From assembly GCA_031549535.1 (NCBI GenBank), contig JAVBPP010000041.1, forward strand, positions 1 through 23,042: a stretch of DNA of 23,042 nucleotides, written 5' to 3'. Each line of letters begins with the position of its first letter. The first letter of the stretch is position 1. Positions 1 to 9,070 of this stretch are shown here, one piece after another. The translations under genes and the position numbers were made by a program. The notes beneath the pieces were generated by a model. The model saw only the letters and a list, made by a program, of their open reading frames with translations, had not been told where the DNA came from and did no database searches. This DNA comes from JAVBPP01 sp031549535. Its GTDB lineage: Bacteria; Bacillota; Clostridia; Oscillospirales; Acutalibacteraceae.

Positions 1-351
1 TACATCAAAACAATACCGGACGGCAAACAGTTTTTCCAACTCGCTGGACTGTCCCTCCAACTCCTCCCGCAAGCTGTTGCTGCGGTCAATGATAAAATAG
101 ATATACTTACAGTCCGTTTGCGCGGCGGCGGGTAAAAACTCATCAAACAGCCACTGCGTATCCGCCGGGTCGTTTTCAAAGCCCTGCCGGGTATCCGCGG
201 CATATTGGCAGCCCCTATGCTCCCGCATGATGGCAAGGGCATGGCGCAGCGGCGCGCGGTAGTCCTCACCCTTGCAAAATTGTTTCCAGACAACGTGGAC
301 TATATTCCGCTGAGGAACATAGTCCACGTCGCAATAGACAGAACGGTACAA
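1..351 (-). CDS. STAS/SEC14-like (SpoIIAA-like) domain protein, 3' end outside window
   Basis: The minus-strand frame stays open from a TTG at 351-349 to the window edge (117 codons, no stop), so the C-terminus is missing. A GAAAGGAG ribosome site at 369-362 lies 10 nt before the TTG and overlaps the TAG stop of the upstream ligase gene, which suggests translational coupling. The protein starts LYRSVYCDVDYVPQRN and contains VVWKQF, an ADTRQGF segment and a later YIYFIID strand. This pattern (NxVxVxWKxF, a DTR loop, a Trp in the following helix) resembles STAS/SEC14 or SpoIIAA-like proteins, small alpha/beta domains often of regulatory or unknown role. The family call rests on remembered patterns only and is tentative; the reading frame itself is well supported. 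No membrane segment or signal peptide is visible. The role in this exported-protein/ligase operon is unknown. Confidence 0.6.
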   Translation of the reverse strand, partial: MYRSVYCDVDYVPQRNIVHVVWKQFCKGEDYRAPLRHALAIMREHRGCQYAADTRQGFENDPADTQWLFDEFLPAAAQTDCKYIYFIIDRSNSLREELEGQSSELEKLFAVRYCFDV

Positions 352-368
352 GATAAACGCACTCCTTT

Positions 369-2063
369 CTACTCCTGCTGCATGCGTGCGATACCGTCCG
401 CAACCTCCTGCGGCAAATCCAGCTCCGGTTGATCTTTAATTTTCCAGCCAAGGGCGCTTGTTTCGTTTTTTATGTCCTCCAGCATGGTGGGGATTTCCTG
501 CAGATAAGAACGGTATAACTGCTCTGCGGCTTCGTCGCCCTGCACCCCCGCGTATTGCATGGCGTCTAAAAGCAGATTGTAGTAGTCTAAGTATTCCGGC
601 AGGGAATAGCGTGCAATGGCGAGCGCCTGCTGTTTGTTATCCGCCATGGCGGCGAAATCCCCGCTTGCCGCGGCGACTATCGCCCGAGCGTCATAGGCGA
701 CCGCAATGTTTGCGTTGTGCGACAGAATGGAGTCCGCTAAATTCAGTGCTTCGTCCGGGTCTGAAAGCTCGGTCAGTCGCATGATTTGCGAGGGTGTGTA
801 GTTTGTATAGAGCCGCAGCGCCTGCGCGTGCCGGTTCCAAAAGCCCAGGGCGAGGAAGACGCTGAAATACAGGCAACAAAACGCTCCGGCCACAGCGGAG
901 ACGGTGAGTGAGATTTTCCGGTCATAGCGAATCTTCCAGTCGAATCGCCCGCTGTAATCCAGGCACAGCAGCGCGATGAAAAAGATACTGATAAATTGCA
1001 AGTCAAAATCCACCAAACAGTGTGCTGCGATAACGCAAAGCAAAAATTTCTGAGTCAAATCTGTTTTTTTAGAAAACAGACTTTTTATAAAAGCTACAAC
1101 AACCAAAATGGCGGGTATCCAGCCGATATCCAGCAGAATTTGCAGCAAATCGTTGTGGATATAACGCACAGAATAGACCCCTGTCTGGAACAGCTGCTGA
1201 GAGTAGTAGTAGCCCAAATACCCCATACCAAAGGGGTGTTTTGCGATTTGCGGCAGGGCGTCGCGGTAATACAGCAAGCGTCCGAGCAGGGTGCTGGAGT
1301 TGAGCGAGGAGGTTAAAAAGCGCCCGACCGTTTGCAAATTGCCGCTGAGCAGCACAAAAAGCAGACTGCCCGCAAGGACTGCAGCAAACACCAAAAGCAA
1401 CGGCTTACGCAGCCGCTTTTGTGTGGCGGAGAGCAGGGGAACTGCCAGGGCAAGCAGGAAAAAAACCGTGCGGCTGCCGCTGGCGAATATGCCCAGCATC
1501 AGCAGCGGTAAAAACGCATAAACCCACTTTTGCTTTTGCGGTTGCAGAACCAGAATGATGATTCCAAGCAACAAAAACAGGGCGAAGCTGTTTGGATATT
1601 GAAAAAAGCCGCCCAGCCGCTCTGCCGTAAAAAAGTATGGCTCCAGCGCGGAAATAAAGCGCATGGGGTAGCTGAACAATATCATCGCCCCGCCGGAAAG
1701 TGGGACGGTGGCTAACAAGCGTTGCCGCACTTCACCGTCAAATTGCATGACGGTGAGGGCGAACAGAACAGTCGGCAGAAACTTCATAAATCCAATGGGA
1801 GCCAGGGAGGGGTCAACGGCCCAGAAGCCCGCCAACAAATACATGGCGGCAAACAGGGCAACGGCTCCGGTCACAAGGCTGCCCTGCAAACGCAGGCCGT
1901 GATTGCGGTAGTAGCAGTGGCCTAAATATCCAAGCAGGAAAACGCTGTAAATGCAGGAGACATACTCGTGAAAGCCACCGTAGGCAAAAGGCATCAGCAG
2001 GCAGAACAAATACAGCGGTGTTACAGCGGCCTTCTGCTGCGGGGCAGGTTTGTTTTTCTTCAA
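369..2063 (-). CDS. O-antigen ligase / Wzy-like polytopic membrane protein with TPR-like tail
   Basis: A 564-residue protein with about ten to twelve hydrophobic segments in residues 15-425 and a soluble C-terminal tail. Family hallmarks of the Wzy_C / O-antigen ligase superfamily are visible: GGFFQYPNSF at about 151-160, SGSR at 195-198 at the start of a membrane helix, and a large extracytoplasmic loop with YIHNDLLQ at 301-308. The His of the HND motif is typical of ligases that move lipid-linked glycans onto acceptors. Residues about 430-540 look like helical TPR-type repeats. In a Gram-positive host the acceptor would be a wall polymer or protein rather than lipid A. The TTG start has a GGAGGG site 6 nt upstream. 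It follows the 862-aa exported protein by 15 nt and overlaps the ribosome site of the next gene, so the three form an operon. Substrate is unknown. Confidence 0.85.
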   Translation of the reverse strand: MKKNKPAPQQKAAVTPLYLFCLLMPFAYGGFHEYVSCIYSVFLLGYLGHCYYRNHGLRLQGSLVTGAVALFAAMYLLAGFWAVDPSLAPIGFMKFLPTVLFALTVMQFDGEVRQRLLATVPLSGGAMILFSYPMRFISALEPYFFTAERLGGFFQYPNSFALFLLLGIIILVLQPQKQKWVYAFLPLLMLGIFASGSRTVFFLLALAVPLLSATQKRLRKPLLLVFAAVLAGSLLFVLLSGNLQTVGRFLTSSLNSSTLLGRLLYYRDALPQIAKHPFGMGYLGYYYSQQLFQTGVYSVRYIHNDLLQILLDIGWIPAILVVVAFIKSLFSKKTDLTQKFLLCVIAAHCLVDFDLQFISIFFIALLCLDYSGRFDWKIRYDRKISLTVSAVAGAFCCLYFSVFLALGFWNRHAQALRLYTNYTPSQIMRLTELSDPDEALNLADSILSHNANIAVAYDARAIVAAASGDFAAMADNKQQALAIARYSLPEYLDYYNLLLDAMQYAGVQGDEAAEQLYRSYLQEIPTMLEDIKNETSALGWKIKDQPELDLPQEVADGIARMQQE

Positions 2064-2078
2064 AGTAGGCCCTCCGGT

Positions 2079-4667
2079 TTATTCTTGCACACAGCGGAAA
2101 CGATATTCCGTCTGCGGGTTTTCTGCGGTATAGACAAAGGAAAAATCATACAGACCCGTCAATTTGTCATAATAAACGGTGTAGCCGTCATAGCCGTTGC
2201 CGCTGGCAAGGCTGACGGGCTCCCAGCCGGAGCCGCTACTGCGGTAAACTGTGGGGCAGCGGTTTTCTGTAAAGCCGTTGATGCGCACGGCCTGATTGCC
2301 CCTGCCGCCCTTGAGCGTGAACTGTGCAATGTTGTTATCGCTTTGGATGATGGGCAGATAGGCGTCCGGGATGACGGTACCCACGCTGCTTTGCGCCGTC
2401 AGCGGGTGGAGGGCACTGTCCTCCCGCACTTTTTGCACCGTGCCGTTTTCTGGCTCAGAAAGTCGACCCCAGGGCAACAGAATCAATTCCAGATGAATCG
2501 TATCTCCCGCTTTGAACTCCAGTTTCTTTTCGTTCAGCGTCAGTGCAGCGGTGTTAAGCTTACCGTCATAGCTGTTTTTGATGCAGAGGTTGCCGTTCCA
2601 GGCCTTCCCGTCAACCGTAATGGCGCTGTTCTTAACAATCAAGCCAAAATTGGCTCCAAAGTTCTTTCCGGTTTGCTCCTTCACACTCTTGTCGGAAATA
2701 TCGTAGTAGCCGAAATAGGGCTGCTCCTTGCCCAGAATAATGTAGTCGTCCAGCGCCGGCAAAAAGCTGTTGGGCAGTGTTTTGGTTTGCGGGGTGTTAT
2801 TCTCGTCTAAATACTCGGCCTTGTCAAAGTTAACAAATCTGCCGTCAAAAGAGAACAGCGAAAAGTCCTCCTTCAAATTGCGCAGGGAAACATCGCGATT
2901 AAAGCTGAGATCAATTTCATAGTAAGTGCGGTTTTCATCCGTCTGCGGAAATTCCACATGGCGAAGGGTATAGTCATACGAGCCGCAGTCGGAGCGATAG
3001 GTGTATTCGATATCAGCATAGCTCAAACCGGAGGCATTTATGGTTGACCCGGTATACTCGCTGCCGATTTCCTTCAAGTTTTTTGTATATTTGGGGAAGT
3101 AAAGCTGACCGACGGAGTTGAACTGAGGCTGATCTTTCCAGATATCCCCGCTGCAGCCGCGGAAGTCAGGCAGTGTCCAGCCATCCTTGCCGTAGACAAA
3201 GTAGGGGGCGATGCAGTTGGATTCCGTTGCGCCTGTGGAGAGGTGATAATACGAAACATGGAATTCAATGGAAGAAAGCTGTTTAAGCGGATATTTTCCC
3301 CAGTTTTGGTACATATTCAGCAACGTAAAGCGCTGCGTTTCGTTCGCTTTTAAGCGGATGGGGAAGAAGGAGTCCCCGTACATATAATCCTTAACGCTGT
3401 AAAATGGTTCTCCGCCGTCGCCCTGAAAGTTTTTGCAGACCTGTACATCCATGGCCGCGAGTGTTCCCGAGTCGTCAAGCAGGGCTCCGGCCTCCAGACA
3501 GCCGCTTTTCCCGCTCATGTGGATATAGATATCGCGGTTCCGGCTATCACCTGCGATGGTGATAGGCGCGGCATACTGTATATCCGGGTTGGCATAGGCT
3601 GCGGCAAAATCCGTGCCCTGCATGGTGAACTGATAGCTCCCGCGTAAGTGCTCGTAGCCAAGGTACTCCCCGGCTGCGTTTCCGCCTGTTACGCGTAAAT
3701 CCTGTAGCGGGTGCCGCTCTAAATAGGCCTCTTTGTCAATCCCGTTGAAGGTATGGGTACTGTCCGTGTAAATGCGGTTCCCAAAGCGTACGCTGTTTAA
3801 GGCATAGCCACCGCTTTCATCATTTTTATTGATGCCGGTCCCCGGGGTAAAATTCGCTTTTTGTGTGATGATATAGTTCGTTCCGTCCGAGCGGATAGAG
3901 ACAGACGCCGTGGAACCGTCGGATGGAATGATGAACCCGACAACGCCGACATCGCGGATATCAAACGCGGCGTATTCCACAGTGGCTTCCTCCATACCCT
4001 CCGGGCTGGTTTTGATTCCGCCTGCGTCCCGCAGTTGTATGGCGGCAACGGCAGAAACCGGAATTTTTGTTTCCAGGCCAAACGAGGCGAGCGCAGTGGT
4101 TGCGCTGCTTGCCATTAAAATCAGCTCTTGATACAGGCGGTCGCTATATAGGTGATACGCTTTGTCAACCCAAAACTGCCCATTGCTGTTTTTGGCAAAG
4201 CGCAGGTCGCGAATGTGGCTTTCATAATAATACTCGCCCAGCCGAATGGTGTTCGGCCTGGCCGTATCCACTGAGGCCGAGGCATAGTAGCTCGCGCCGG
4301 AGGTCGTGGTATAAAAGGGGTCAAGTGTATCGGCCAGGTAAACGCCGCCGTTTTTGCCGCGCAAGGTGGCCGTAGCGTTGCCCGGAACCTCCAGGTTATG
4401 CGTTAGGGAGACATCGGCGTTGCGCATTTCATAGCGCGAACGCGAGGCATCCGTAAAAACAGCCTGCACGGCGTTTTTTGCTCTTGCGGCATACTGCACA
4501 CTGTCAGACAAATTAGAATCCCCCTCAATGGAATTTACAATATTTTCTTGGGGCTCCTCTTTCGGAGCGGAGGGCTGCAGCTCCCCATAAACAACGCCGC
4601 AAAACAAGAGCTGCAAACAAGCGAGGATGGAGGCGAACCACTTTTGGATGGATACAAACAGTTTCAT
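2079..4667 (-). CDS. large exported protein of unknown function
   Basis: An 862-residue protein with an N-terminal export signal: MKLF, basic residues, then a hydrophobic run ASILACLQLLFCGVVYG, with likely signal peptidase I cleavage around residue 28. No lipobox, LPXTG motif, S-layer repeat or C-terminal anchor is visible. The mature part is rich in Tyr, Asn, Asp, Gly and Ser with many short alternating beta-type segments, suggesting several beta-sandwich domains. An early helical stretch (YAARAKNAVQAVF) follows an acidic/proline linker. I do not recognise the family. It heads an operon with an O-antigen-ligase-like protein, so it may act on, or be decorated by, a surface glycan; that is inference from context only. 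The ATG start has an AGGAGG-type site upstream and a promoter at 4704-4732. Confidence 0.85.
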   Translation of the reverse strand: MKLFVSIQKWFASILACLQLLFCGVVYGELQPSAPKEEPQENIVNSIEGDSNLSDSVQYAARAKNAVQAVFTDASRSRYEMRNADVSLTHNLEVPGNATATLRGKNGGVYLADTLDPFYTTTSGASYYASASVDTARPNTIRLGEYYYESHIRDLRFAKNSNGQFWVDKAYHLYSDRLYQELILMASSATTALASFGLETKIPVSAVAAIQLRDAGGIKTSPEGMEEATVEYAAFDIRDVGVVGFIIPSDGSTASVSIRSDGTNYIITQKANFTPGTGINKNDESGGYALNSVRFGNRIYTDSTHTFNGIDKEAYLERHPLQDLRVTGGNAAGEYLGYEHLRGSYQFTMQGTDFAAAYANPDIQYAAPITIAGDSRNRDIYIHMSGKSGCLEAGALLDDSGTLAAMDVQVCKNFQGDGGEPFYSVKDYMYGDSFFPIRLKANETQRFTLLNMYQNWGKYPLKQLSSIEFHVSYYHLSTGATESNCIAPYFVYGKDGWTLPDFRGCSGDIWKDQPQFNSVGQLYFPKYTKNLKEIGSEYTGSTINASGLSYADIEYTYRSDCGSYDYTLRHVEFPQTDENRTYYEIDLSFNRDVSLRNLKEDFSLFSFDGRFVNFDKAEYLDENNTPQTKTLPNSFLPALDDYIILGKEQPYFGYYDISDKSVKEQTGKNFGANFGLIVKNSAITVDGKAWNGNLCIKNSYDGKLNTAALTLNEKKLEFKAGDTIHLELILLPWGRLSEPENGTVQKVREDSALHPLTAQSSVGTVIPDAYLPIIQSDNNIAQFTLKGGRGNQAVRINGFTENRCPTVYRSSGSGWEPVSLASGNGYDGYTVYYDKLTGLYDFSFVYTAENPQTEYRFRCVQE

Positions 4668-4703
4668 GATGACTCCTCCTATTTTTCAGTGAAATGCAGC
4701 TTC

Positions 4704-4732
4704 AGTATAGTACAGTATTACTAAAAATACAA
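4704..4732 (-). promoter_or_regulatory. sigma-A-type promoter for the exported-protein/ligase operon
   Basis: On the minus strand, TTGTAT (4732-4727) and TATACT (4709-4704) are separated by exactly 17 nt and lie about 40 nt upstream of the 4667 start codon. The -10 box is a close match to consensus and the -35 has TTG conserved. Confidence 0.6.
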
Positions 4733-4742
4733 GGCTGAAAGC

Positions 4743-4844
4743 GTGAAAAGAGCTTTGAAATTGGATAACGCGCTGGAGGTGGACGAACTGGCGAATAGGC
4801 ATATTGCAAAAGTGGATGAAATGCTTTGCCGTATGGGATTTTGA
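4743..4844 (+). pseudogene. possible 33-codon gene remnant
   Basis: A short plus-strand frame from GTG 4743 to TGA 4842-4844 reads VKRALKLDNALEVDELANRH followed by IAKVDEMLCRMGF. Its amphipathic helical character looks protein-like. However, no ribosome site precedes it, it overlaps no promoter of its own, and it sits in the gap between two minus-strand genes. It could be the surviving C-terminus of a deleted plus-strand gene, or chance. No function can be assigned. Confidence 0.25.
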
Positions 4845-4853
4845 CCCGCAAAA

Positions 4854-6539
4854 TTAATTACTGTTACGTGCCGAAGTAATAACATCCTCAAAGCCTGTCA
4901 CATCTTTCAGCCGCGCTATTTTCTCCTGCGGCATTCCGGTGGGCAGGGCGTTGCCTGCGAAGCGGATGTTCTGCGCAGATTTCGCCAGCAGGATAGCTTT
5001 TTGCGGCACTGCAGCAAAGCGATTGCCGGTAATGGTAATATTTTCATGCACCGCGCCTTCGTGGGCACTGTTTTCCGGCAGAATGGTGATGTAAGGGTCG
5101 CCGCAGTGGAGGAATCGGTTGTTCCGAATGGTGACATCCTTGACCATGCCGCTCTCATACCAGTTTTTTGCGTCGTCCGAAATGACGATGGCACCCATGG
5201 CCGTGTCTATAAACTCGTTGTCCTCAATCAACACCTTGCCGCGCGTGGTGACTAAGATGCCGCGCGTAATGATGCGCTGCATGCTGTTACGGGCAAAATA
5301 GAGGTTGGGGCAGCGGTCGATATCCTCCAGCGCCATGCCTTGAAAGCGCTCCAGACCGTCGCGGTCCAGCGTAAGCAGGATGGTTTGCCTGTCCTGCAGT
5401 TCAGACGAAACAATTACCGCCTGCCCTTGCTCCAATAGGGAACGCTGCGCGATAAAGGCCACGCGGTCGCCCGCGTGCAGGGGATTAAAGCCGTAGCACT
5501 GCTCATGCCGGAACTGCACCTGCATTTGCCGCCCTTTAACCTCGGCGATCGTGAAATGTACGCCGTGAACATTGATGGTATCGTCCCCGGCCCCGTCGAA
5601 AAAGCTGTCGGTAACATTGATATCCCCGGCGCACATACAAATTTGCATGAAATCAGCATGAGAAGCAACTTCCATCCGGGAGGAGTCTTCCGGATTCGCC
5701 TGAGAATCCGGGGCAAAGCGGCAGCTGCGCACGGTGAGGTTGCGGCTATCCTGCCCAACAAAGGCCAGGCCGTGGTTATACTGCTGCCAGACGCCTTCCA
5801 ATGTGATGTTTTCACTCTGATTGACAAAAATTCCCGTTTGTGTGCGCTCCACATCGTAGACATAAAAGCGCATCCCAACGGGAAAGGCGGGCTTTTTCAG
5901 ATAGTACGCGGTAAAGAGGTGGTCACCCGTCTCCTGTAACGCAATACAGCCGCGCAGCGGGTGAGCGCCGCGTGTGATACGCAGGGGGTTATCCGGCGCA
6001 ATGCGGCCGTTCCAAAACGCGGTGTTGCGCTTATGAAAAAACGGGGTAGTATAGCCGTTGCCGGTAAAGACGTATTGCCTGCCTCGCTTTTCATAGCGGC
6101 TGGCACCGTCCAGGCGGAACACAATGTGCCCACCCCGCACCTGCTCCACGGTGAAGCGGTGCAAATCGGGCGAAATGCTGCACAGCGTGAGGTTGCGCAG
6201 GGTGACATTGCGGCAACAGTTCAACACAAGGTTGGTCATCTGGCCATCCAAAATAAACTCCGCGCCCTGCCCATCCAAAACCAGGTCGGAAAGGCCATCC
6301 AAATGCAGGGCGATGTGCAGCATGTGGTCGTTTTCCGGCGTATAAACGGACTGCGCGACGGTGTTTGTGACAAAATACTGTACCCGTTGCACCTTTTCGC
6401 GGCTGATATGATAGCGGCCGGGCGCAAGGGTGACGATCTTTTCGCCCGGCTGCTCCCGCAGAGCTTGAAACAGCCGGATAAAACCCTCGCTGACATCCTG
6501 CCCCGGCATGATGCCATAGCTTGCGGCGTCAATCTGCAT
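4854..6539 (-). CDS. GH110-like (alpha-1,3-galactosidase family) right-handed beta-helix protein
   Basis: A 561-residue protein with repeated parallel beta-helix rungs (ENITLEG, RNLTVRSCRF, KDVTIRNNRF, ENITITGNRF). The core matches the glycoside hydrolase 110 pattern: ASHADF at about 292-297, then GAGDDTINVHGVH around 316-328, where the paired Asp residues (319-320) correspond to the acidic pair expected at the active site. It later has a GILVTTRG segment and AIVISDDAKNWYESG, also typical. GH110 enzymes release alpha-1,3-linked galactose by inversion. No signal peptide is visible, so it is predicted cytoplasmic and would act on imported oligosaccharides. I chose ATG 6539 because AAAGGAGGG lies just before it; an upstream ATG at 6557 would put that ribosome site inside the gene. 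The start region overlaps the stop of the metallophosphoesterase, implying coupling. Exact substrate is uncertain. Confidence 0.75.
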   Translation of the reverse strand: MQIDAASYGIMPGQDVSEGFIRLFQALREQPGEKIVTLAPGRYHISREKVQRVQYFVTNTVAQSVYTPENDHMLHIALHLDGLSDLVLDGQGAEFILDGQMTNLVLNCCRNVTLRNLTLCSISPDLHRFTVEQVRGGHIVFRLDGASRYEKRGRQYVFTGNGYTTPFFHKRNTAFWNGRIAPDNPLRITRGAHPLRGCIALQETGDHLFTAYYLKKPAFPVGMRFYVYDVERTQTGIFVNQSENITLEGVWQQYNHGLAFVGQDSRNLTVRSCRFAPDSQANPEDSSRMEVASHADFMQICMCAGDINVTDSFFDGAGDDTINVHGVHFTIAEVKGRQMQVQFRHEQCYGFNPLHAGDRVAFIAQRSLLEQGQAVIVSSELQDRQTILLTLDRDGLERFQGMALEDIDRCPNLYFARNSMQRIITRGILVTTRGKVLIEDNEFIDTAMGAIVISDDAKNWYESGMVKDVTIRNNRFLHCGDPYITILPENSAHEGAVHENITITGNRFAAVPQKAILLAKSAQNIRFAGNALPTGMPQEKIARLKDVTGFEDVITSARNSN

Positions 6540-6553
6540 ATACTGCCCTCCTT

Positions 6554-7891
6554 TCACAACGGCAAATCTGCGTTGGCATCCGGCGTTTCGCCATAAATCA
6601 GTGACATGACGAAGGATTGGATGCTTTCAAACGGCAGACTCACTTTTTTCAAAAACGGCCTTGCCAGGCCATCCACCCGGCCCATTATGGCGTAAACAGC
6701 CGCACCGATGGGGGTATCAGGTGAGTAGGGCTGATCGCCGCCATAAATATTACGCACGGATTCCACCAGCAGCCAGCGCACTTTCACCCGTTTCGCCTGT
6801 TTGGGTATCCGGCAAAACAGTAGCCGTCCCACAGTGCCAAGGGTTGCCCGATTGATGAATTTCCCAAACAGCTTGAGCGGAAATTTGAATTTGCGCATCG
6901 CGTCTTTGTTTACAGAGAATTCGCCTGCGAGGATGTTGATTAATTCGTCGATATCATTGCCCGCCGCGTCAAATATGCTGTTAAGCATCTTATCAAAATG
7001 ATCGGAAAGATACTGCTTTACTGCTTTGCCCTGCAAATCCCAGGCAAAATGATCCACATATTCGGTGCGTATGTGCATGTGGGTATCGTCCACTGTGACT
7101 GCGCGAATGGGCGCGGGGACGCCCGTGAGTGCGCTGGTGTTAATATCCCAGAATGTATTGCCCTGCTGCGTTACCTTGCAGTTGATGTGGTGCATATGGG
7201 TGTGGCCGGTGAATACAAAATGCAGCCCCGCGTCCGCAAACAGCGTTGTCACGCGCTCGTGCTCCGCCACCATATTCCCGTCCCCGCCAATGATGGGGTA
7301 AATCGGGGAGGGCGCGAGCATGGGGTGGTGCGTCATGGCGAAAATAAACTGCGCTTCCTCCCGCGCCTTTTGAATTTGCTCCAAAATCCATTCCAAATGC
7401 CGCGGCGCATAACCGCACAGGCCGTTTTCGTCATCATCGTCATTCAGCGCCAGCAGGCGGTAACCCGGAGCCAGCTGGGCACAGTAGGAGAGCTCAAAAC
7501 GCGCGATAATATCCTCTTTGCCGAATTCCTCATAGAGCGCAAACAATTCGTCCCGGCTATGTACATCAGTACGCCGGCGGCTTTCCTCAGATTCATCCCG
7601 CTTTTTCATGCCGTAATCATGCGTTGCGGTGATGGGGAAAACGCGTATACCACTCTCCCGCAGGTGACGTAGCTTTTCAATAAAGCCCGCATGGCAGACT
7701 GTTTCGCCGTTGTTGGTCAAATCTCCGGCAATCAGCAGGATATCCGTGCTCTTGTCTGCGATAATCTGCTCAAAGGCAGCGTCAATAATCGGGCCGCTTT
7801 CGTTGAGCGTCACCTGATCACGCCGCTCGGTGAAGCCCAAGGCTTGCATGTTGTAATAATGGGTATCTGTTACAAGGTGAAATTTGAGCAT
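6554..7891 (-). CDS. calcineurin-like metallophosphoesterase
   Basis: A 445-residue protein carrying the dimetal phosphoesterase signature in order: DTH at 9-11, GDLTNNGE at 56-63, ITATHDYG at 87-94, MTHHP at 186-190 and GHTHMH at 229-234. The third block normally reads GNHD; here the Asn position is Thr (ATHD), which alters the residue that usually bridges metal and phosphate, although the His is kept. Residues from about 290 form a mainly helical C-terminal extension of unknown role. No signal peptide is present, so it should act in the cytoplasm. It has an AGGGAGG site before ATG 7891 and its stop codon overlaps the leader of the GH110-like gene, so the two are probably co-transcribed. The phosphoester or phosphoanhydride substrate cannot be told from sequence. 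Confidence 0.85.
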   Translation of the reverse strand: MLKFHLVTDTHYYNMQALGFTERRDQVTLNESGPIIDAAFEQIIADKSTDILLIAGDLTNNGETVCHAGFIEKLRHLRESGIRVFPITATHDYGMKKRDESEESRRRTDVHSRDELFALYEEFGKEDIIARFELSYCAQLAPGYRLLALNDDDDENGLCGYAPRHLEWILEQIQKAREEAQFIFAMTHHPMLAPSPIYPIIGGDGNMVAEHERVTTLFADAGLHFVFTGHTHMHHINCKVTQQGNTFWDINTSALTGVPAPIRAVTVDDTHMHIRTEYVDHFAWDLQGKAVKQYLSDHFDKMLNSIFDAAGNDIDELINILAGEFSVNKDAMRKFKFPLKLFGKFINRATLGTVGRLLFCRIPKQAKRVKVRWLLVESVRNIYGGDQPYSPDTPIGAAVYAIMGRVDGLARPFLKKVSLPFESIQSFVMSLIYGETPDANADLPL

Positions 7892-7932
7892 GGATATACC
7901 CTCCCTTAATCTAAAGCTGATGAGTTGTTACT

Positions 7933-7965
7933 AAATAAAAAAATGGGCAAACACAAGGCTTGCCC
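7933..7965 (-). terminator. intrinsic terminator after the lipid kinase gene
   Basis: On the minus strand GGGCAA (7965-7960) pairs with TTGCCC (7950-7945) across a 9-nt loop and is followed directly by ATTTTTTTATTT. It lies 47 nt after the lipid kinase stop and separates that gene from the metallophosphoesterase transcription unit. Confidence 0.8.
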
Positions 7966-8011
7966 TATAACGGCTGTAAAGCGGTACGGCCATATGTTTT
8001 TGCGTTTTGCC

Positions 8012-8965
8012 CTAAACATTTTCTGCGTCGCATTGCGCTGTTTCCACAGCCGGCAGCAACATTTTCACCTTGCCGCTGATGGTGTAGTGCAGTGTCAGGT
8101 TTTCATCTCTGGGTGTCTTATAGCGGTCGCCATCGTTGCACAGATCGATTTTCATTTTTTTGTTGTCAAAAGAAAGAATCAACTCATTGGTGCGGAACAC
8201 CTCAAAGCGCTCCCCGTAGCTATCCAGCTTTGCAGAATTTGTTAAAAAATCGTGCAGCAGCGTTGCGATAAGCTTGAGGTTTGCACTCTTAATAAGCAGC
8301 ACCTCAAACTGACCGTCCCCGATGTCCGCGTCCGGATAGATGCGAATGCCGGAGAAATTTTTGGTATTGGATATAATGCCCATAATAGCGCTGGATTCAA
8401 TCAGCTCGCCATTTTTGGTATAAGAAATTTGAAATTTGCGCGGCCCCTTGAGCACTTCCTTCATGCCGAAGGCGACATAGCCCGCGTAGCCAAAGTGGCG
8501 CTTCATGGAGTTGGGTGTGAGATAGGGCACGCTGGTGACATAGCCGAACGCGGAGATGTAAGCGAAAGGGTCTCCATTAACACTCATGATGTCAATTTCA
8601 CGCACCCTGCCGGCTAATATCCTGTCCAGCGAGGCGAGCATGTCGTTGGCAACCAAATCAAAATTCGCAATTACATCATTCGTTGTGCCCGTGGAAATGT
8701 GGGTATACAGCGCGTGCTGCTCCTGCCCATGAAAGCCTTGGAACGCCTCGCCCACCGTTCCGTCCCCGCCCATGGTTAAAATCAAGTCACAAAGAGGGTT
8801 GTATTTTTTGACAAGCGGAATAACATGCCCTTCTTTATTGCTTTTGATTACAGTCGGTTCAATGCCCTCCTGCTTCAAACGTTGCACGACTTGCTCCAGC
8901 TTCTCGTTGTTGAAGCTGGAGGCAACCGGGTTGTAAATAACGGTACAGCTACGAATTTGTTCCAT
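8012..8965 (-). CDS. diacylglycerol kinase-family lipid kinase (YegS/BmrU type)
   Basis: A 317-residue soluble protein. The N-terminal DAGK catalytic fold shows YNPVAS at 11-16 and the nucleotide-binding GGDGT at 66-70, followed by STGTTND at 91-97, equivalent to the usual GTANDF motif. The rest fits the beta-sandwich lipid-binding C-terminal domain of this family, with an acidic IDIMSVNG segment around 122-129. Length matches the YegS/BmrU/DgkB group (about 300 residues). Such enzymes phosphorylate diacylglycerol or related lipids at the membrane surface; whether this one recycles diacylglycerol from wall or teichoic acid synthesis cannot be read from sequence. It is monocistronic, with an intrinsic terminator downstream and a divergent gene upstream. 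The ATG start is preceded by an AAAAGGGATGG stretch. Confidence 0.9.
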   Translation of the reverse strand: MEQIRSCTVIYNPVASSFNNEKLEQVVQRLKQEGIEPTVIKSNKEGHVIPLVKKYNPLCDLILTMGGDGTVGEAFQGFHGQEQHALYTHISTGTTNDVIANFDLVANDMLASLDRILAGRVREIDIMSVNGDPFAYISAFGYVTSVPYLTPNSMKRHFGYAGYVAFGMKEVLKGPRKFQISYTKNGELIESSAIMGIISNTKNFSGIRIYPDADIGDGQFEVLLIKSANLKLIATLLHDFLTNSAKLDSYGERFEVFRTNELILSFDNKKMKIDLCNDGDRYKTPRDENLTLHYTISGKVKMLLPAVETAQCDAENV

Positions 8966-9070
8966 ATGTTTGCAACCATCCCTTTTATATAAGTCTAAGT
9001 AAACTGACAGGCTAAGAAATAGTTTATACTATTTTAATGAAATTGTCCAGACATAAGTTTGAAAAATGGA

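Noticed and set aside
1968..2810. 280-codon plus-strand frame across the ligase/exported-protein junction
   Set aside because: It is antisense to two well-supported genes, spans their boundary and lacks recognisable domains.
5961..6596. 211-codon plus-strand frame opposite the GH110-like gene
   Set aside because: It is the antisense shadow of a strongly supported gene with recognisable motifs.
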